From contig NZ_AP028672.1 in the NCBI RefSeq assembly GCF_041154505.1, positions 1,749,001 through 1,813,000 on the forward strand: a stretch of 64,000 nt of DNA, written 5' to 3'. This stretch comes from Acidovorax sp. A79. Its GTDB lineage: Bacteria > Pseudomonadota > Gammaproteobacteria > Burkholderiales > Burkholderiaceae_C. Positions within the stretch are counted from its first letter, which is position 1. Each line of letters starts with the position of its first letter. A program made the translations under genes and the position numbers. Below are positions 41,921-50,910 of the stretch, piece after piece. The notes under the pieces are model-generated. The model made no database searches. It was not told where the DNA came from and was given only the letters and a program-made list of their open reading frames with translations.

Positions 41921-43609
41921 TTAAATCATGCTGCGGCGGATAGCGCGGGCCGACGTACTGGGGCCGGCGCCGGACTTGTTTGCAATCGTCTGCATACCCG
42001 GGTTGACACTGTCGGCTTGCACAAAAACCGCAGAACTGTCGCTGTGCTCGGTGGACGTGAAGTAGCCTGCGCCCGTAGAGACTTCGTAACGGAACGCCTC
42101 GGCGCCCCCTGAAATCCAGGGCGCCAGCGCAGTGATTGCGGGCACACCTGATGTGTACGCCGCGCGGTTTGGGTCTGAGTTGCGATTCGCGCCGTTGGCC
42201 GCTGTCGCGTCTGCGTATGCACCCAGGTTCTGGTAGTTGCGTACCGCTGCAGGTCTGGCAGACATGTTGTTGGCCGCGCCACCAGGTTTGAGGTTGCCCC
42301 ACATGGTTTCAAACTCATCGCGCGATGGGATGTACCAATCGGTATAGCCGCCGATATTCAGCCCCCGCGCCCAGTGCGCAAGCGGGTAGGTCGTGGCATC
42401 GCCAGCGGCGGTCATGGCAGTCGTAGCACGCCAGCCCTCCACCAAGGTTTGTGTGCCGGTGGGCCCAGCTGTGTTTGCGTTCTTCCACGCTTTACTGTGT
42501 GTTTCGCCCGACGCCTTTGGCGAGACGATCACGCGATAGCGCACGTTCACGGACCAGCTGGCTCCAGATCCAGATCCGCCGAAACTGGTGCAGTTGATGC
42601 TCAGAGAGGTTCCGGCTGCCCCGGTAACAGTGCCCGTGAACTTGTATGTGGGGTCCACAAGACTGCGCACCTCGACGACTTGCCCGGCATACACCAAAGG
42701 CGTGACGTGCATATCGACCGAGATGGTCATCGTGCGAGCGCCGGTTCCCAGGGGCAGCGCGGTATTGCACGTTGCAATCTGCTGCCACACCATTCCCCCG
42801 TAGTACCCGCCCTCCAGCGCAGCCCCGAGGGCGGGCGTGGCCGTGGGCACAGGCACGTAGCTGTTGAGCGCGGCAGCAGTGGTGAAGCTTGTAGACCGCG
42901 ACCAGGCAGACCATGTGCCACGGCTGCTCTTGTAGCGCACACGCCAAAAGTACAGCGTGCTGACGGCTGCCACGCCCGGGGCCAAGGCGCGCGATGTGCT
43001 GGCCGCGACTTCGCCGCTGTCATACATGGGGAACGCGAATGCGTTGGAAGTGTGCATCTGCCACTGGCTGGCGGTGTGCGTGTCAGCCGTGTAGATGGAG
43101 CCAAAGACATTGGCCGACAGCACGATGGCGGTGGTGGCACCTACGTTGACGGAGCCCTGCGCAGGGATTGCGTTGATCGGTGTGGCAACTTCTGTCACAC
43201 CGGGGATGCGAGTCCAGTCATTGGTCATGCCGGGCTCTGACGCAGCAACGTTCGCCAAGTTGTTGGCCAGCAGCCAGAACAAGCCACCATGGCTTACAGA
43301 CGCGGGCTTGTTGAGCGCGCCGGCAAGCGTTGACCACGGGCCCTTGTCGTGCGAAACAAAGCCCGCGATTTCAGCCTGCTGAGTTGCGAGCGCGACCTGG
43401 TTTTCGGCATCGCCCACGGCCTCCTGGGCGGCAACGCGGTCGGCGTCCACCAGCAGCACCTGGGCATCGATGTATGCGCCGCCGGCATTGACCTCGGCAA
43501 CGAACTGCGCCTGCGCGGCAACGTGCGCGTAGGACTTGGCGCTAAAAACGTCCGGCTCGTCGTCGGGCGTCATGGCCGCCGGCAAGGGGGTGATGGGTGG
43601 AAAGGACAT
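41921..43609 (-). CDS. Tail fibre protein with C-terminal DUF1566-like domain
   Basis: 562 residues. Residues 1-110 are helical (AQFVAEVNAGGAYIDAQVLL, AENQVALATQQAEIAG) as in fibre stalks. A fibronectin-like middle part follows (TLYFWRVRYKSSRGTWSAWS). The last 160 residues resemble DUF1566/C-type-lectin-like receptor domains: YTDWYIPSRDEFETMW, YFTSTEHSDSSAVFVQADS and the terminal ARAIRRSMI. Probable receptor-binding protein. It overlaps the upstream gene by one base (TGATG). Confidence 0.82.
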   Translation of the reverse strand: MSFPPITPLPAAMTPDDEPDVFSAKSYAHVAAQAQFVAEVNAGGAYIDAQVLLVDADRVAAQEAVGDAENQVALATQQAEIAGFVSHDKGPWSTLAGALNKPASVSHGGLFWLLANNLANVAASEPGMTNDWTRIPGVTEVATPINAIPAQGSVNVGATTAIVLSANVFGSIYTADTHTASQWQMHTSNAFAFPMYDSGEVAASTSRALAPGVAAVSTLYFWRVRYKSSRGTWSAWSRSTSFTTAAALNSYVPVPTATPALGAALEGGYYGGMVWQQIATCNTALPLGTGARTMTISVDMHVTPLVYAGQVVEVRSLVDPTYKFTGTVTGAAGTSLSINCTSFGGSGSGASWSVNVRYRVIVSPKASGETHSKAWKNANTAGPTGTQTLVEGWRATTAMTAAGDATTYPLAHWARGLNIGGYTDWYIPSRDEFETMWGNLKPGGAANNMSARPAAVRNYQNLGAYADATAANGANRNSDPNRAAYTSGVPAITALAPWISGGAEAFRYEVSTGAGYFTSTEHSDSSAVFVQADSVNPGMQTIANKSGAGPSTSARAIRRSMI

Positions 43610-44514
43610 CAGATGGCTCCCAGCATTTCAAGCTGCAGTAAGGAATGGTTGCGGTGCTGCAGCAGCACCGAGGCGTCGGTGAAGATTCCGAAGATGACGG
43701 TGGCCGAGAACGACCGGGCGGCGACGAACAGGCAAATGGAGGCATCGATGGTGTCCAGGTACTCCAGCACCTCGTCCACCTCCTGGTTCTTTATCAGCAC
43801 CTCGTGCGAACCTTCCTTTGCCGAAGGGCGCTTGAGCAGCTCGATGTCGCCGAACTGGTTCTCCTCGCGGCGGCTATAGACGCGGCGGTTGACCTTGCCG
43901 CCACGCAGCACGCCAAGCCCGAACCGGCGCGGCTGGCCGTACATCAGCAAACCGATGGCCAGGCCCTCCCCGCCCGTGAGGTCCACGCGCAGCTGCGCCA
44001 GCGGATACGCCGGCAGGTTCTCGAAGAGCGACAGGCCCAGGCCACGAGTCCATTCGCCGAAGTACCACTCCCACGGGTCGGACCGCACGGGGCGTCGCCC
44101 CGGGGCCTTGGTCACGTCGTACACCGTGCCTCGCACGGGATCGATGAGGCGCACGCGGATGGCGGAGCACGCCACAAGGTTGAGTGCGGCCACCATGCGG
44201 ATGGAGATGCCTGGCGCAAAGACATAGCTCATGGTGTTGGCCTGGGCCGTGCGGCTACTGTTGGTGCCGTCGAACAATCGCCACCGGTTGGTGGCCCGAA
44301 CCCGCACCCATTTGTCGGGGTTCAGATCGGGCGCGTTGCCGGTGTTGTCGGCCAGGGTGTTTTCATACACTGAGTGTTTCCACATCACCAACGCCTTCAC
44401 CGGGTAGGGTGTGGCCGGGTTGTAGACGGCCTCGTCGGTCTCCGGCACGGTGGACGAGACCAGGGTGGCCTCGGTCACCTCCATGGGCCGCAGGATCAGA
44501 AAGCCTTCCGCCAT
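43609..44514 (-). CDS. Tail tip protein with a carbohydrate-binding-like segment
   Basis: 301 residues. The segment YPVKALVMWKHSVYENTLAD followed by NAPDLNPDKWVRV (about 37-70) looks like a CBM5/12-type chitin-binding motif. The rest is beta-rich without recognised domains. Directly downstream of the tape measure gene and overlapping it by one base (TGATG), in the place of a distal tail protein. Confidence 0.7.
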   Translation of the reverse strand: MAEGFLILRPMEVTEATLVSSTVPETDEAVYNPATPYPVKALVMWKHSVYENTLADNTGNAPDLNPDKWVRVRATNRWRLFDGTNSSRTAQANTMSYVFAPGISIRMVAALNLVACSAIRVRLIDPVRGTVYDVTKAPGRRPVRSDPWEWYFGEWTRGLGLSLFENLPAYPLAQLRVDLTGGEGLAIGLLMYGQPRRFGLGVLRGGKVNRRVYSRREENQFGDIELLKRPSAKEGSHEVLIKNQEVDEVLEYLDTIDASICLFVAARSFSATVIFGIFTDASVLLQHRNHSLLQLEMLGAI

Positions 44515-47500
44515 TACGTTTTCCCTTCTTGCATTGCGATCAACCCTTCCACACGCTCAACCGCGCGGGCAGCACGCAGCCGCAGGCGCTGGGCATCCAG
44601 CGCAAGCTCTTCGTTCTGTTCACGCAGCAGGGCCACCTCATTGCGCAGGCCGCGCACTTCATCCACCAGCGCGTTCTCGCCCCCTTGGTGCGGCCCCTGC
44701 ATCACCTGCAGCAAGGGCGCTTGCGCGCCTGCGGCGGGGTTGTAGCGCTCGGGCACGACGGCCTCTCCCTTGTGGATGAGGGCCAGCATGTCCTGCGGCA
44801 CGTAGTTGGTCCCCACGGCCAGCTTGGGCACGGTCACGCCGCGCGTCTTGAGCGTCTCCTCCAGGCTGCCTGCCAGCCACCCGCGCATGCGCGCCAGCTC
44901 CACCGCGCTGACGGCGGTTGTCTGCGACACGGACTCCAGCGCCTGCGACAGCTGCGGCAGCTTGGCCAGGGCCTCCTTGTCGCCGGCGCGGGCCTGCGCG
45001 GTGGCTGTGGCGAACTGGGCCATCAGCACATCCTTGAGCACGGGCGAGTCCTCCACCATCAATCCACGCAGGCGCTTGACCTCCTCCACAATGGTGTCGG
45101 TCAGTTGCTTCATGGAGTCCGCGGCATCGCCCATGGCGCTGGACAGGCCGCCAGAGACCGCAGGCAACGCCTTCGACTCGATGAAGAACGTGTTCATGCC
45201 CTCATAGAGATTGCCCGCTACGCCGCCAATCAGCTCGCCGATTTGCCCGATGGAGTCGCGGATACCGGAGTTGCTGAGCATGGCGACAAACGAATTGATG
45301 TAGCCCTGCGCATTCGCCAGGAAGTCACCCACCTGCGCCCCCACCGCTGCCCCACCGGCGGCCATCGCGCCGGCAGCCTGCGCACCGCCTGCTGCCATGG
45401 CACCGGCCGCTTGCGCGCCCCCCATGGCCGTGGCAGATGCGCCCGCAGCGCCCCCGGCTGCCAGCGCCGTACCAGAGGCCACGGCACCGCCTACCAGGCT
45501 GGTGAGCATGGGCCCGACGATGGCGGACATCAGGCCCTGCGAGAGGGTCGAGGCCATGGTGTTCAAGATGCCGTCGTAGAACTGCTCCTCGAATGCGCTG
45601 CTGGCCATCTCGCTGGCTTCGCCCTTGCTGGACGCATTGCGCACCGAGTCGCTGATGATGGACGCCAAGCCATCGGTGGTGATGCCCAGTGCCTCGGCCG
45701 CAGATGCTGCACCCTCAGTCAACGCGTGGAACTCATCGTTCACTGCCAGCAATGCCGCCAGCGCCTCCGCACCCGAGGCACCCAGTGCCATCTGCCCTTC
45801 CACCAGTTCCCGGAATCCTTCATTGGTGGTTGGCATGGCGAGACCCACTTCGGCAAGCGCCTCCTCTATCAAACGCGCGCTGTTGGCGGTTTTCTCTGAT
45901 TCCGAGTAGAAGTTCTCGTAGTAGCTCGACAGGTTCGAGCCCAAGTTCTCGAAGCCACCGGAGGCCGCCGCCACGGCGGCCGCCGCATCAAAGGCCATGT
46001 CTGAAAACCGATCCAGGCCCATGTTCGACAAGGCCGCACGGAACTGCTCCACCCCGGCGATCTGCGTGTTGATGGCAGTGAGCAGCGCATTGGCGGACTC
46101 GTCCGTCAGGGCCTCGGCGTCCACGTCCTTCAGCATCTCCTGAATGGACTTCGGAATGTCGGTGGCTGCCTGCAGGGCCTGCAAGGTGGACTGCTTCAGA
46201 TCCAGCGTGAAGTTCTTCAGCGCGGTTTCGTAGTCCGGGCTGTTGGTGCTGGTCAGCTCGTACAGCGTGCCGGCATAGTTGTCGCCCTTGCCGGATTCGC
46301 CGAATGCCGCGCCGCTGGACAAGGTGCCGCCCGAGAACACACCGCCCCGGCCCTTGCCCGAGGTTTCCAGGCCTGCGGAAAAGCCAGTGACCACCGCCGC
46401 GCTGCCCAGAGCCTTGAGCATGTCGTTGATGCCAGAGGCCGTGCCGGCCACCGCATCGCGGATCAACTGCTCATTGGCGACAGGGTCCCCCTCCAGACGG
46501 TAGGCCTGGCCGTCCACCAGCGCATCACGCCGGCCGCCCGAGAAATCCCGGTCGTACTGCTGGCCCTGGTAGGTGTAGGTCTGGCCCCTGCGGTTGTTGA
46601 CCACCGCACCGTCGAAAGCCACGCCGAACTGGCCACCCGTGCGGGTCTCGCCCTTCGTGGCCTTTGCCAGTGCCGTGAGCGCGAACACCGCGCCGCCCAG
46701 GATGGGGATAGCGTTGGCACCCAGGAAGGCCCCAAGGCCCGCCCCGGCACCACTGATGGCGCCGCCACTGGCAGCCGCCGCGCCAGCCGCCGCAGCGGCC
46801 GAACTGCCCGCGCCCAGGCCCAGCGATGCGCCCAGGGCGGCATTGCCAGCCGTGCCGCCAAACAGGGCGCCCACGCCAGAGCCGACCCACCCCGCAGCGG
46901 TGGTGCCCACCGCACCCAGGCCCCCGAGACCGCCCAGCATGGATGCGCCACCGCTGAGCAGATTGCCGCCGATTCCCAGGGATGACAGGCCGCTGCTCAC
47001 CACGCTGTTCACGACCCCGGCAATCGGGTTCACTATGAAACTGATGACGGGCCGCAGCACCGTCGTCTTGAACATGTTCACCAGCGTGTCGCGGAAATTG
47101 CTGGCGAACTCCTTGCCGCTTTCAAACCCGCGCATCAGCGCGTCGGTGAGGCTGTTCTCGATGGACTCAGCCCGGCGGCGATCTTCCTCCAGCGCCACGC
47201 GCGTGGCGGCGTCCACCTTGGCCTGCGCGGCGGCCGCATTGGCACGTGCACGCTGTTCCTCGCGGTCCGCAGCATCAAAGCCGCTGTTCTTGTCGATGGC
47301 TTCGAGCTGCTTCTTCAGTTCCAGCTCGATGCGGTACTGCTCAATGGCGGTTTTGCGCGCCTGCTCGGTCATGCCCATGGCCGCCACTTCGAGCTGCAGC
47401 GCCTGATTGCCCTCCTCGATGCCGCGCACGTAGTCGGTCACGGCGGCACGGCCGGCCTCGCGGGCCTTGCTGTCGGCCACATAGGCGGCGTTCAGTTCGT

Positions 47501-49133
47501 CCTGGATCGCCACCTGCTCCTGGTACACGGTCACCAGGTGCTTGCGCGCATCGGCCTCGGCCTTTGCGGTGGCCGCGACAATGGGCTGTTTCTTGAGCAG
47601 CTCCGCCTGGGCTTCGGTCAACGCTTTCACGTTGACCAGGCCCGAAGGGTCGGTGAAGATTTTGGTGAGCCGGGCCCAGTCCTCGGCGAACGAACCCGTG
47701 AGGCCCGACAGCTCGGCCATCAGCTTGGCGCGTTCTTCCAGCTCCTTGCGCTGCTCCTCTGCGGCCTTCCTCGCGGCGTCGGCCTGCGCTTTGATTGCGG
47801 CGGTATTGGGCAGGTCGCCCACGCTCTCGCGGGGCACATCCACAACCGGAGGATTCACAACACCCCGACCACCACCAGACGACGGGTTGAACCTGTAGTA
47901 CGCCTGTTGAGCTGCCTGCAGCTGGGCGTTCAGGCCGTTGATTTGACTCTCCAAACCACCACGGACGCCAAACACATCAACGGTGATTGCGGACGCTTCC
48001 TCATTCAGAGAAGCAATGTCCCGCTTCAGATTCTCGATCCGCTTACGCTGCGCGTTGCCACCCCAGTCCAGCAGCCGATCTCCGAATTCATCAATTGCTC
48101 CACGCGCACCGCCTTCTCGCATCTTGGCAAGAATTGCGTTCATCGCCGGGAGCATTTCAGACAACAGCGAGCGCGCTGCGTCGGTGGCGTTTTTACGCAG
48201 TTCGGCGAGCTGCTTGTTGAACTTTTCAGCTTCTGCAGCTTGCTCGGCAGTGACCTTGCCAACAAGCGCGCCCTTTTCTGCCAGGTCGTTCAAGAATGGC
48301 GCCACCTCCTTTAGGGACTTGCCGAACAGCTCCTGTACCAGACGAGCCTTGTTGCCATCGTCAGCGAACTGAGCCAGGGCGACGGCTGTTTGGCGCAGTG
48401 CCTCGGCCGGGTCCAACTGGCGCAGCTCTTTGGCACTCAGGCCGATAGCCTTCAGTGCCAGCTCTTGCGCACTGCCCGGCTTTGCATCGCCCAGCACTTG
48501 GTTGAACTTGACCATGGCCGTGCTGACCACATCAATGCTTGCGCCGGTGCGTACCGCGACATCTTCCAGAGCACTGATGTTCTCAATGCTTGCGCCCGTG
48601 GCGTCTTTGATGTCATTGAGGGCGTCCACGCCATCTGCGATGTTGTGAACGAATGCAGACACAGCACCAACGCTCAAGCCTGCCAGTGCAGAGGCGACTG
48701 CCGTGCGCACGAGGCCTGCCGCTGCCCCAAGGCCGCCAAAGGAGCCTTCCAGGGTTTTATTGGCACCAGCGGCCTCGTGGGCCTTGCGCTTGGCGGCGTC
48801 AAGCTGGTCCAGGTAGGGCTTGAGCGCCCCCAGATCAGCGCCGCGCAGCCGCGCGATGGATTCCTGGTAGGCGCGTGTGGCGGTGCCGCCTGACTCGATG
48901 GCCGCCACCTGGCGCTGCAGGCTGGACACCATGTTCTTGGTGACGGAATCGAGTTTGCGGGCGGCAGTCTCGCCACCGGCGCCAATCTTGTTCAACCCGG
49001 CAGACCCGGCCTCGCCCGCCTTTTCTGCGGCAGGACCGATGGTGCCCAGCTCGCGCTTGATTTCGCTGACCCCGGCCTTGACACCGGCGGCATCGGCCGA
49101 GAACTTGATTTCCTGGTTGAGATCGTCGGACAC
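44514..49133 (-). CDS. Tail tape measure protein
   Basis: 1539 residues, the longest prophage gene. A charged N-terminal coil (FSADAAGVKAGVSEIKRELG) is followed by alternating helices and a hydrophobic Gly/Ala-rich core (about 720-870, GGLGAVGTTAAGWVGSGVGA-type). A second Ala/Gly run (about 1240-1270) and further coils complete it. It sets tail length and is channelled into the host membrane. Starts about 20 nt after a terminator-like hairpin and overlaps the next gene by one base. Confidence 0.93.
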   Translation of the reverse strand: MSDDLNQEIKFSADAAGVKAGVSEIKRELGTIGPAAEKAGEAGSAGLNKIGAGGETAARKLDSVTKNMVSSLQRQVAAIESGGTATRAYQESIARLRGADLGALKPYLDQLDAAKRKAHEAAGANKTLEGSFGGLGAAAGLVRTAVASALAGLSVGAVSAFVHNIADGVDALNDIKDATGASIENISALEDVAVRTGASIDVVSTAMVKFNQVLGDAKPGSAQELALKAIGLSAKELRQLDPAEALRQTAVALAQFADDGNKARLVQELFGKSLKEVAPFLNDLAEKGALVGKVTAEQAAEAEKFNKQLAELRKNATDAARSLLSEMLPAMNAILAKMREGGARGAIDEFGDRLLDWGGNAQRKRIENLKRDIASLNEEASAITVDVFGVRGGLESQINGLNAQLQAAQQAYYRFNPSSGGGRGVVNPPVVDVPRESVGDLPNTAAIKAQADAARKAAEEQRKELEERAKLMAELSGLTGSFAEDWARLTKIFTDPSGLVNVKALTEAQAELLKKQPIVAATAKAEADARKHLVTVYQEQVAIQDELNAAYVADSKAREAGRAAVTDYVRGIEEGNQALQLEVAAMGMTEQARKTAIEQYRIELELKKQLEAIDKNSGFDAADREEQRARANAAAAQAKVDAATRVALEEDRRRAESIENSLTDALMRGFESGKEFASNFRDTLVNMFKTTVLRPVISFIVNPIAGVVNSVVSSGLSSLGIGGNLLSGGASMLGGLGGLGAVGTTAAGWVGSGVGALFGGTAGNAALGASLGLGAGSSAAAAAGAAAASGGAISGAGAGLGAFLGANAIPILGGAVFALTALAKATKGETRTGGQFGVAFDGAVVNNRRGQTYTYQGQQYDRDFSGGRRDALVDGQAYRLEGDPVANEQLIRDAVAGTASGINDMLKALGSAAVVTGFSAGLETSGKGRGGVFSGGTLSSGAAFGESGKGDNYAGTLYELTSTNSPDYETALKNFTLDLKQSTLQALQAATDIPKSIQEMLKDVDAEALTDESANALLTAINTQIAGVEQFRAALSNMGLDRFSDMAFDAAAAVAAASGGFENLGSNLSSYYENFYSESEKTANSARLIEEALAEVGLAMPTTNEGFRELVEGQMALGASGAEALAALLAVNDEFHALTEGAASAAEALGITTDGLASIISDSVRNASSKGEASEMASSAFEEQFYDGILNTMASTLSQGLMSAIVGPMLTSLVGGAVASGTALAAGGAAGASATAMGGAQAAGAMAAGGAQAAGAMAAGGAAVGAQVGDFLANAQGYINSFVAMLSNSGIRDSIGQIGELIGGVAGNLYEGMNTFFIESKALPAVSGGLSSAMGDAADSMKQLTDTIVEEVKRLRGLMVEDSPVLKDVLMAQFATATAQARAGDKEALAKLPQLSQALESVSQTTAVSAVELARMRGWLAGSLEETLKTRGVTVPKLAVGTNYVPQDMLALIHKGEAVVPERYNPAAGAQAPLLQVMQGPHQGGENALVDEVRGLRNEVALLREQNEELALDAQRLRLRAARAVERVEGLIAMQEGKT

Positions 49134-49150
49134 GGCGGGGCCTGCTCAAT

Positions 49151-49187
49151 GTAAAAAGCGCCAGTGCATACGTGTGCACTAGCGCTT
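49151..49187 (-). terminator. Hairpin with T-tract between DUF1799 frame and tape measure gene
   Basis: On the minus strand AAGCGC-T-AGTGCA ... TGCACT-G-GCGCTT is followed by TTTAC (arms 49156-49187). The inner part AGTGCATACGTGTGCACT is a one-mismatch member of the prophage palindrome family. The T-tract ends 19 nt before the tape measure ATG. Confidence 0.75.
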
Positions 49188-49424
49188 AGGGGGTGGAAAG
49201 AACTCGGTGTAGGCCGCGAGGGCTGCGGCTTCCATGATTTCCAGGTGGAGCCGCAGTTCGGCCCAGTCGTCTGGGTCGGGGGCCGCGCGGTCCAGCAGCG
49301 GGTAGAGGGACTCCCAGCGGAAGCCCACGGGCCGCCCGGAGGGGCCGTAGGACCATCGGGTGCCGATGGAGGCAAAGAATTGCCACGCGCGGACGTTGTC
49401 GGGCCAGACGTGGAGCGTGTCCAC
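49179..49424 (-). CDS. DUF1799 tail assembly chaperone extension, reached by -1 frameshift
   Basis: 81 residues as a stand-alone frame (DTLHVWPDNVRAWQFFASIG, ending YTEFFPPPKR), matching DUF1799. In frame it remains open upstream past its GTG to the slippery site GGGAAAC at 49511-49517. There it is exactly one base back (-1) from the upstream chaperone frame. It is therefore most likely made as the T part of a G-GT fusion of about 260 residues rather than alone. Confidence 0.85.
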   Translation of the reverse strand: MDTLHVWPDNVRAWQFFASIGTRWSYGPSGRPVGFRWESLYPLLDRAAPDPDDWAELRLHLEIMEAAALAAYTEFFPPPKR

Positions 49425-49486
49425 GTCGTAGTCCTCCAGCTCGAAGCCCGCCTCGCGAGCCTCTTTCTCCGTGATCGGTGGTTCGA

Positions 49487-49966
49487 TCAGCGCGCGCGCA
49501 ATGGCGCGGAGTTTCCCAGCTGCCCCTGGTACACCGCCAGCTCATAGGCGTTGAGCAGCTTGCCCAGCGCGCCGCCAAACTTGTCCTCCAGCCGCTCCAG
49601 GCCTTCGGCATCGCAGGCTTGGGGCAGGCTCCACGAGTCGGCGATGTTCGCCAGGAACGCCGCGTCGCGCGTGATCCCACGGTCCACCATCTGGTCCAGG
49701 GGCGGCACGCTGGGCCGGGGCGCGTCGAGCGTGGGCACGCTGTTGGCCAGCTCCTGTTCGGCGAATGCCGCTTCGGCGGCCTGCACCGCGTCGATGTGTT
49801 CGCGGCGCATGCGGCTCCACGCGCGTTTGCCCATGGCCTTGCATTGGATGGTGACGCGCACCATGGTGCCGTCCAGGCGCTGCAGATCCAGGTGCACGGG
49901 GAAGATGGGGGACTGGCCGTCCAGGCTGTCCAGCATCGTGACTGGCTTGGTTTTTTCGGTACTCAT
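49487..49966 (-). CDS. Tail assembly chaperone (G-type)
   Basis: 159 residues, MSTEKTKPVTMLDSLDGQSP then LQRLDGTMVRVTIQCKAMGK, ending YQGQLGNSAPLRAR. Between tail tube and tape measure, the normal place of the lambda G/GT pair, which loads the tape measure for tail assembly. The slippery sequence lies ten codons before the stop. The ribosome binding site GAAAG is part of an 11-bp inverted repeat (49973-50028) that could occlude it. Confidence 0.88.
   Translation of the reverse strand: MSTEKTKPVTMLDSLDGQSPIFPVHLDLQRLDGTMVRVTIQCKAMGKRAWSRMRREHIDAVQAAEAAFAEQELANSVPTLDAPRPSVPPLDQMVDRGITRDAAFLANIADSWSLPQACDAEGLERLEDKFGGALGKLLNAYELAVYQGQLGNSAPLRAR
49511..49517 (-). promoter_or_regulatory. Programmed -1 frameshift site GGGAAAC
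   Basis: Minus-strand GGGAAAC in the correct register (CTG-GGA-AAC). Slipping one base back reads on as LRAIARALIEPPITEKEAR and then straight into the DUF1799 frame without a stop. The heptamer, position and partner frames match lambda-type tail chaperone frameshifting. Confidence 0.88.
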
Positions 49967-49972
49967 AGGTTT

Positions 49973-50028
49973 CTTTCGCTGGGTGGTGAAAACAATGCCC
50001 GTGCCCCACCCCGCCGCCCCAGCGAAAG
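49973..50028 (-). promoter_or_regulatory. Inverted repeat covering the ribosome binding site of the chaperone gene
   Basis: Perfect 11-bp arms CTTTCGCTGGG (49973-49983) and CCCAGCGAAAG (50018-50028) with a 34-nt loop. In the minus-strand RNA the distal arm ends in GCGAAAG, the likely Shine-Dalgarno of the gene starting at 49966, so pairing would reduce its translation. Confidence 0.55.
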
Positions 50029-50076
50029 GGCGAACGAGGCAGGGTCGGTGCTCGGTGTGGGCGCGGGGCCCGGGGA

Positions 50077-50739
50077 TCAGACGACGGCGGGTGTGGCGTA
50101 GCGCGTGCTGCGCGCGTTGCCGGACACCGCCACCTTGCAGACCACGATCTGGCCGTCCGTCTCGATTTCCTCTTCGTTCAGGTTGATCGTGCACGGCAGG
50201 TAGCTGGTGGCGCCGCTCTTGGCCACCTTGCGCATCACGGTGTCGATCTGCACCTCGGTCAGCTTGCGCAGCGCCAGATAGCCGGGCGTGGTGATCGCGT
50301 CGGCGTCCATGTCGAAGCCACGGTCCACGGCGCTGAAGCCGTCATTGATCGAGAACTCCTGGTCGGATTCCTGGAACTTGTAGGTGACCTTCTTGGCCTC
50401 GCCACCGGAGCTGCTGGGGTTGAGGGTGCTGGTGAGCTGCACCCAGGTGGTGACCTTGACCAGGCTGCCCGCGCCGCCGCCTGCCGGGTACAGGGTGAGG
50501 CTGGTGGTGTCCGCCTGTTCAAGCACCAGGCTGTCCACCGTGGGCGCCGACTTGACGCGGAAGGCACGTCGGCTGATGCGCGCCCAGCCGGACTGGATCA
50601 CGACGATGTCGTTGGGGTTGCAGCCGTGGGCCACACACTGGACAACGGCTTCTGCCGCATTGGAGATGGCCGAGACGACTTTGCTGAGGGCAAATTCGGT
50701 GGCGACGGCACTGATGGTGCCGGAAGGGGTACGAGCCAT
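50077..50739 (-). CDS. Major tail tube protein
   Basis: 220 residues, beta-rich with a conserved tube-like order (ISRRAFRVKSAPTVDSLVLE, VTYKFQESDQEFSINDGFSA, YLPCTINLNEEEIETDGQIV). It lies between tail terminator and tail chaperone genes, the standard position of siphovirus tube proteins. The ATG is 21 nt after the T-tract of an intrinsic hairpin. Confidence 0.85.
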   Translation of the reverse strand: MARTPSGTISAVATEFALSKVVSAISNAAEAVVQCVAHGCNPNDIVVIQSGWARISRRAFRVKSAPTVDSLVLEQADTTSLTLYPAGGGAGSLVKVTTWVQLTSTLNPSSSGGEAKKVTYKFQESDQEFSINDGFSAVDRGFDMDADAITTPGYLALRKLTEVQIDTVMRKVAKSGATSYLPCTINLNEEEIETDGQIVVCKVAVSGNARSTRYATPAVV

Positions 50740-50760
50740 GGTTGGGGCCTTTCAGAAGTG

Positions 50761-50841
50761 AAAAAACCCACGCGAGGTGGGCAATGGGAAACGCCCTCGC
50801 GGGCACAAAAAAAGCCCTGCGGGCGGATGCCTGCAGGGCTT
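50761..50841 (-). terminator. Two tandem intrinsic terminators upstream of the tail tube gene
   Basis: First: arms AAGCCCTGC/GCAGGGCTT (50812-50841) followed on the minus strand by TTTTTTTG. Second: arms CCCAC/GTGGG around CTCGC (50767-50781) followed by TTTTTTC. Both lie between the tail terminator gene and the tail tube gene. Confidence 0.85.
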
Positions 50842-50875
50842 GCGGGGTGGGCCTTGCGGCCGTGGTCGGTCAGTG

Positions 50876-50897
50876 GCTGTGCACACGTGTGCACAGC
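50876..50897. repeat. 22-bp perfect palindrome of the prophage TGCACACGTGTGCA family
   Basis: The core TGTGCACACGTGTGCACA is extended by GC on each side to 22 bp of perfect dyad symmetry. It lies between the tail terminator gene stop and the double terminator. Related sites: 60485-60498, 56898-56911, 49163-49180, 39705-39723 and 39082-39097. Confidence 0.75.
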
Positions 50898-50910
50898 GGT
50901 GGCGCTGCGG

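Noticed and set aside
41921..43609. Diversity-generating retroelement target
   Set aside because: No reverse transcriptase or template repeat found in the window; kept only as a low-interest question.
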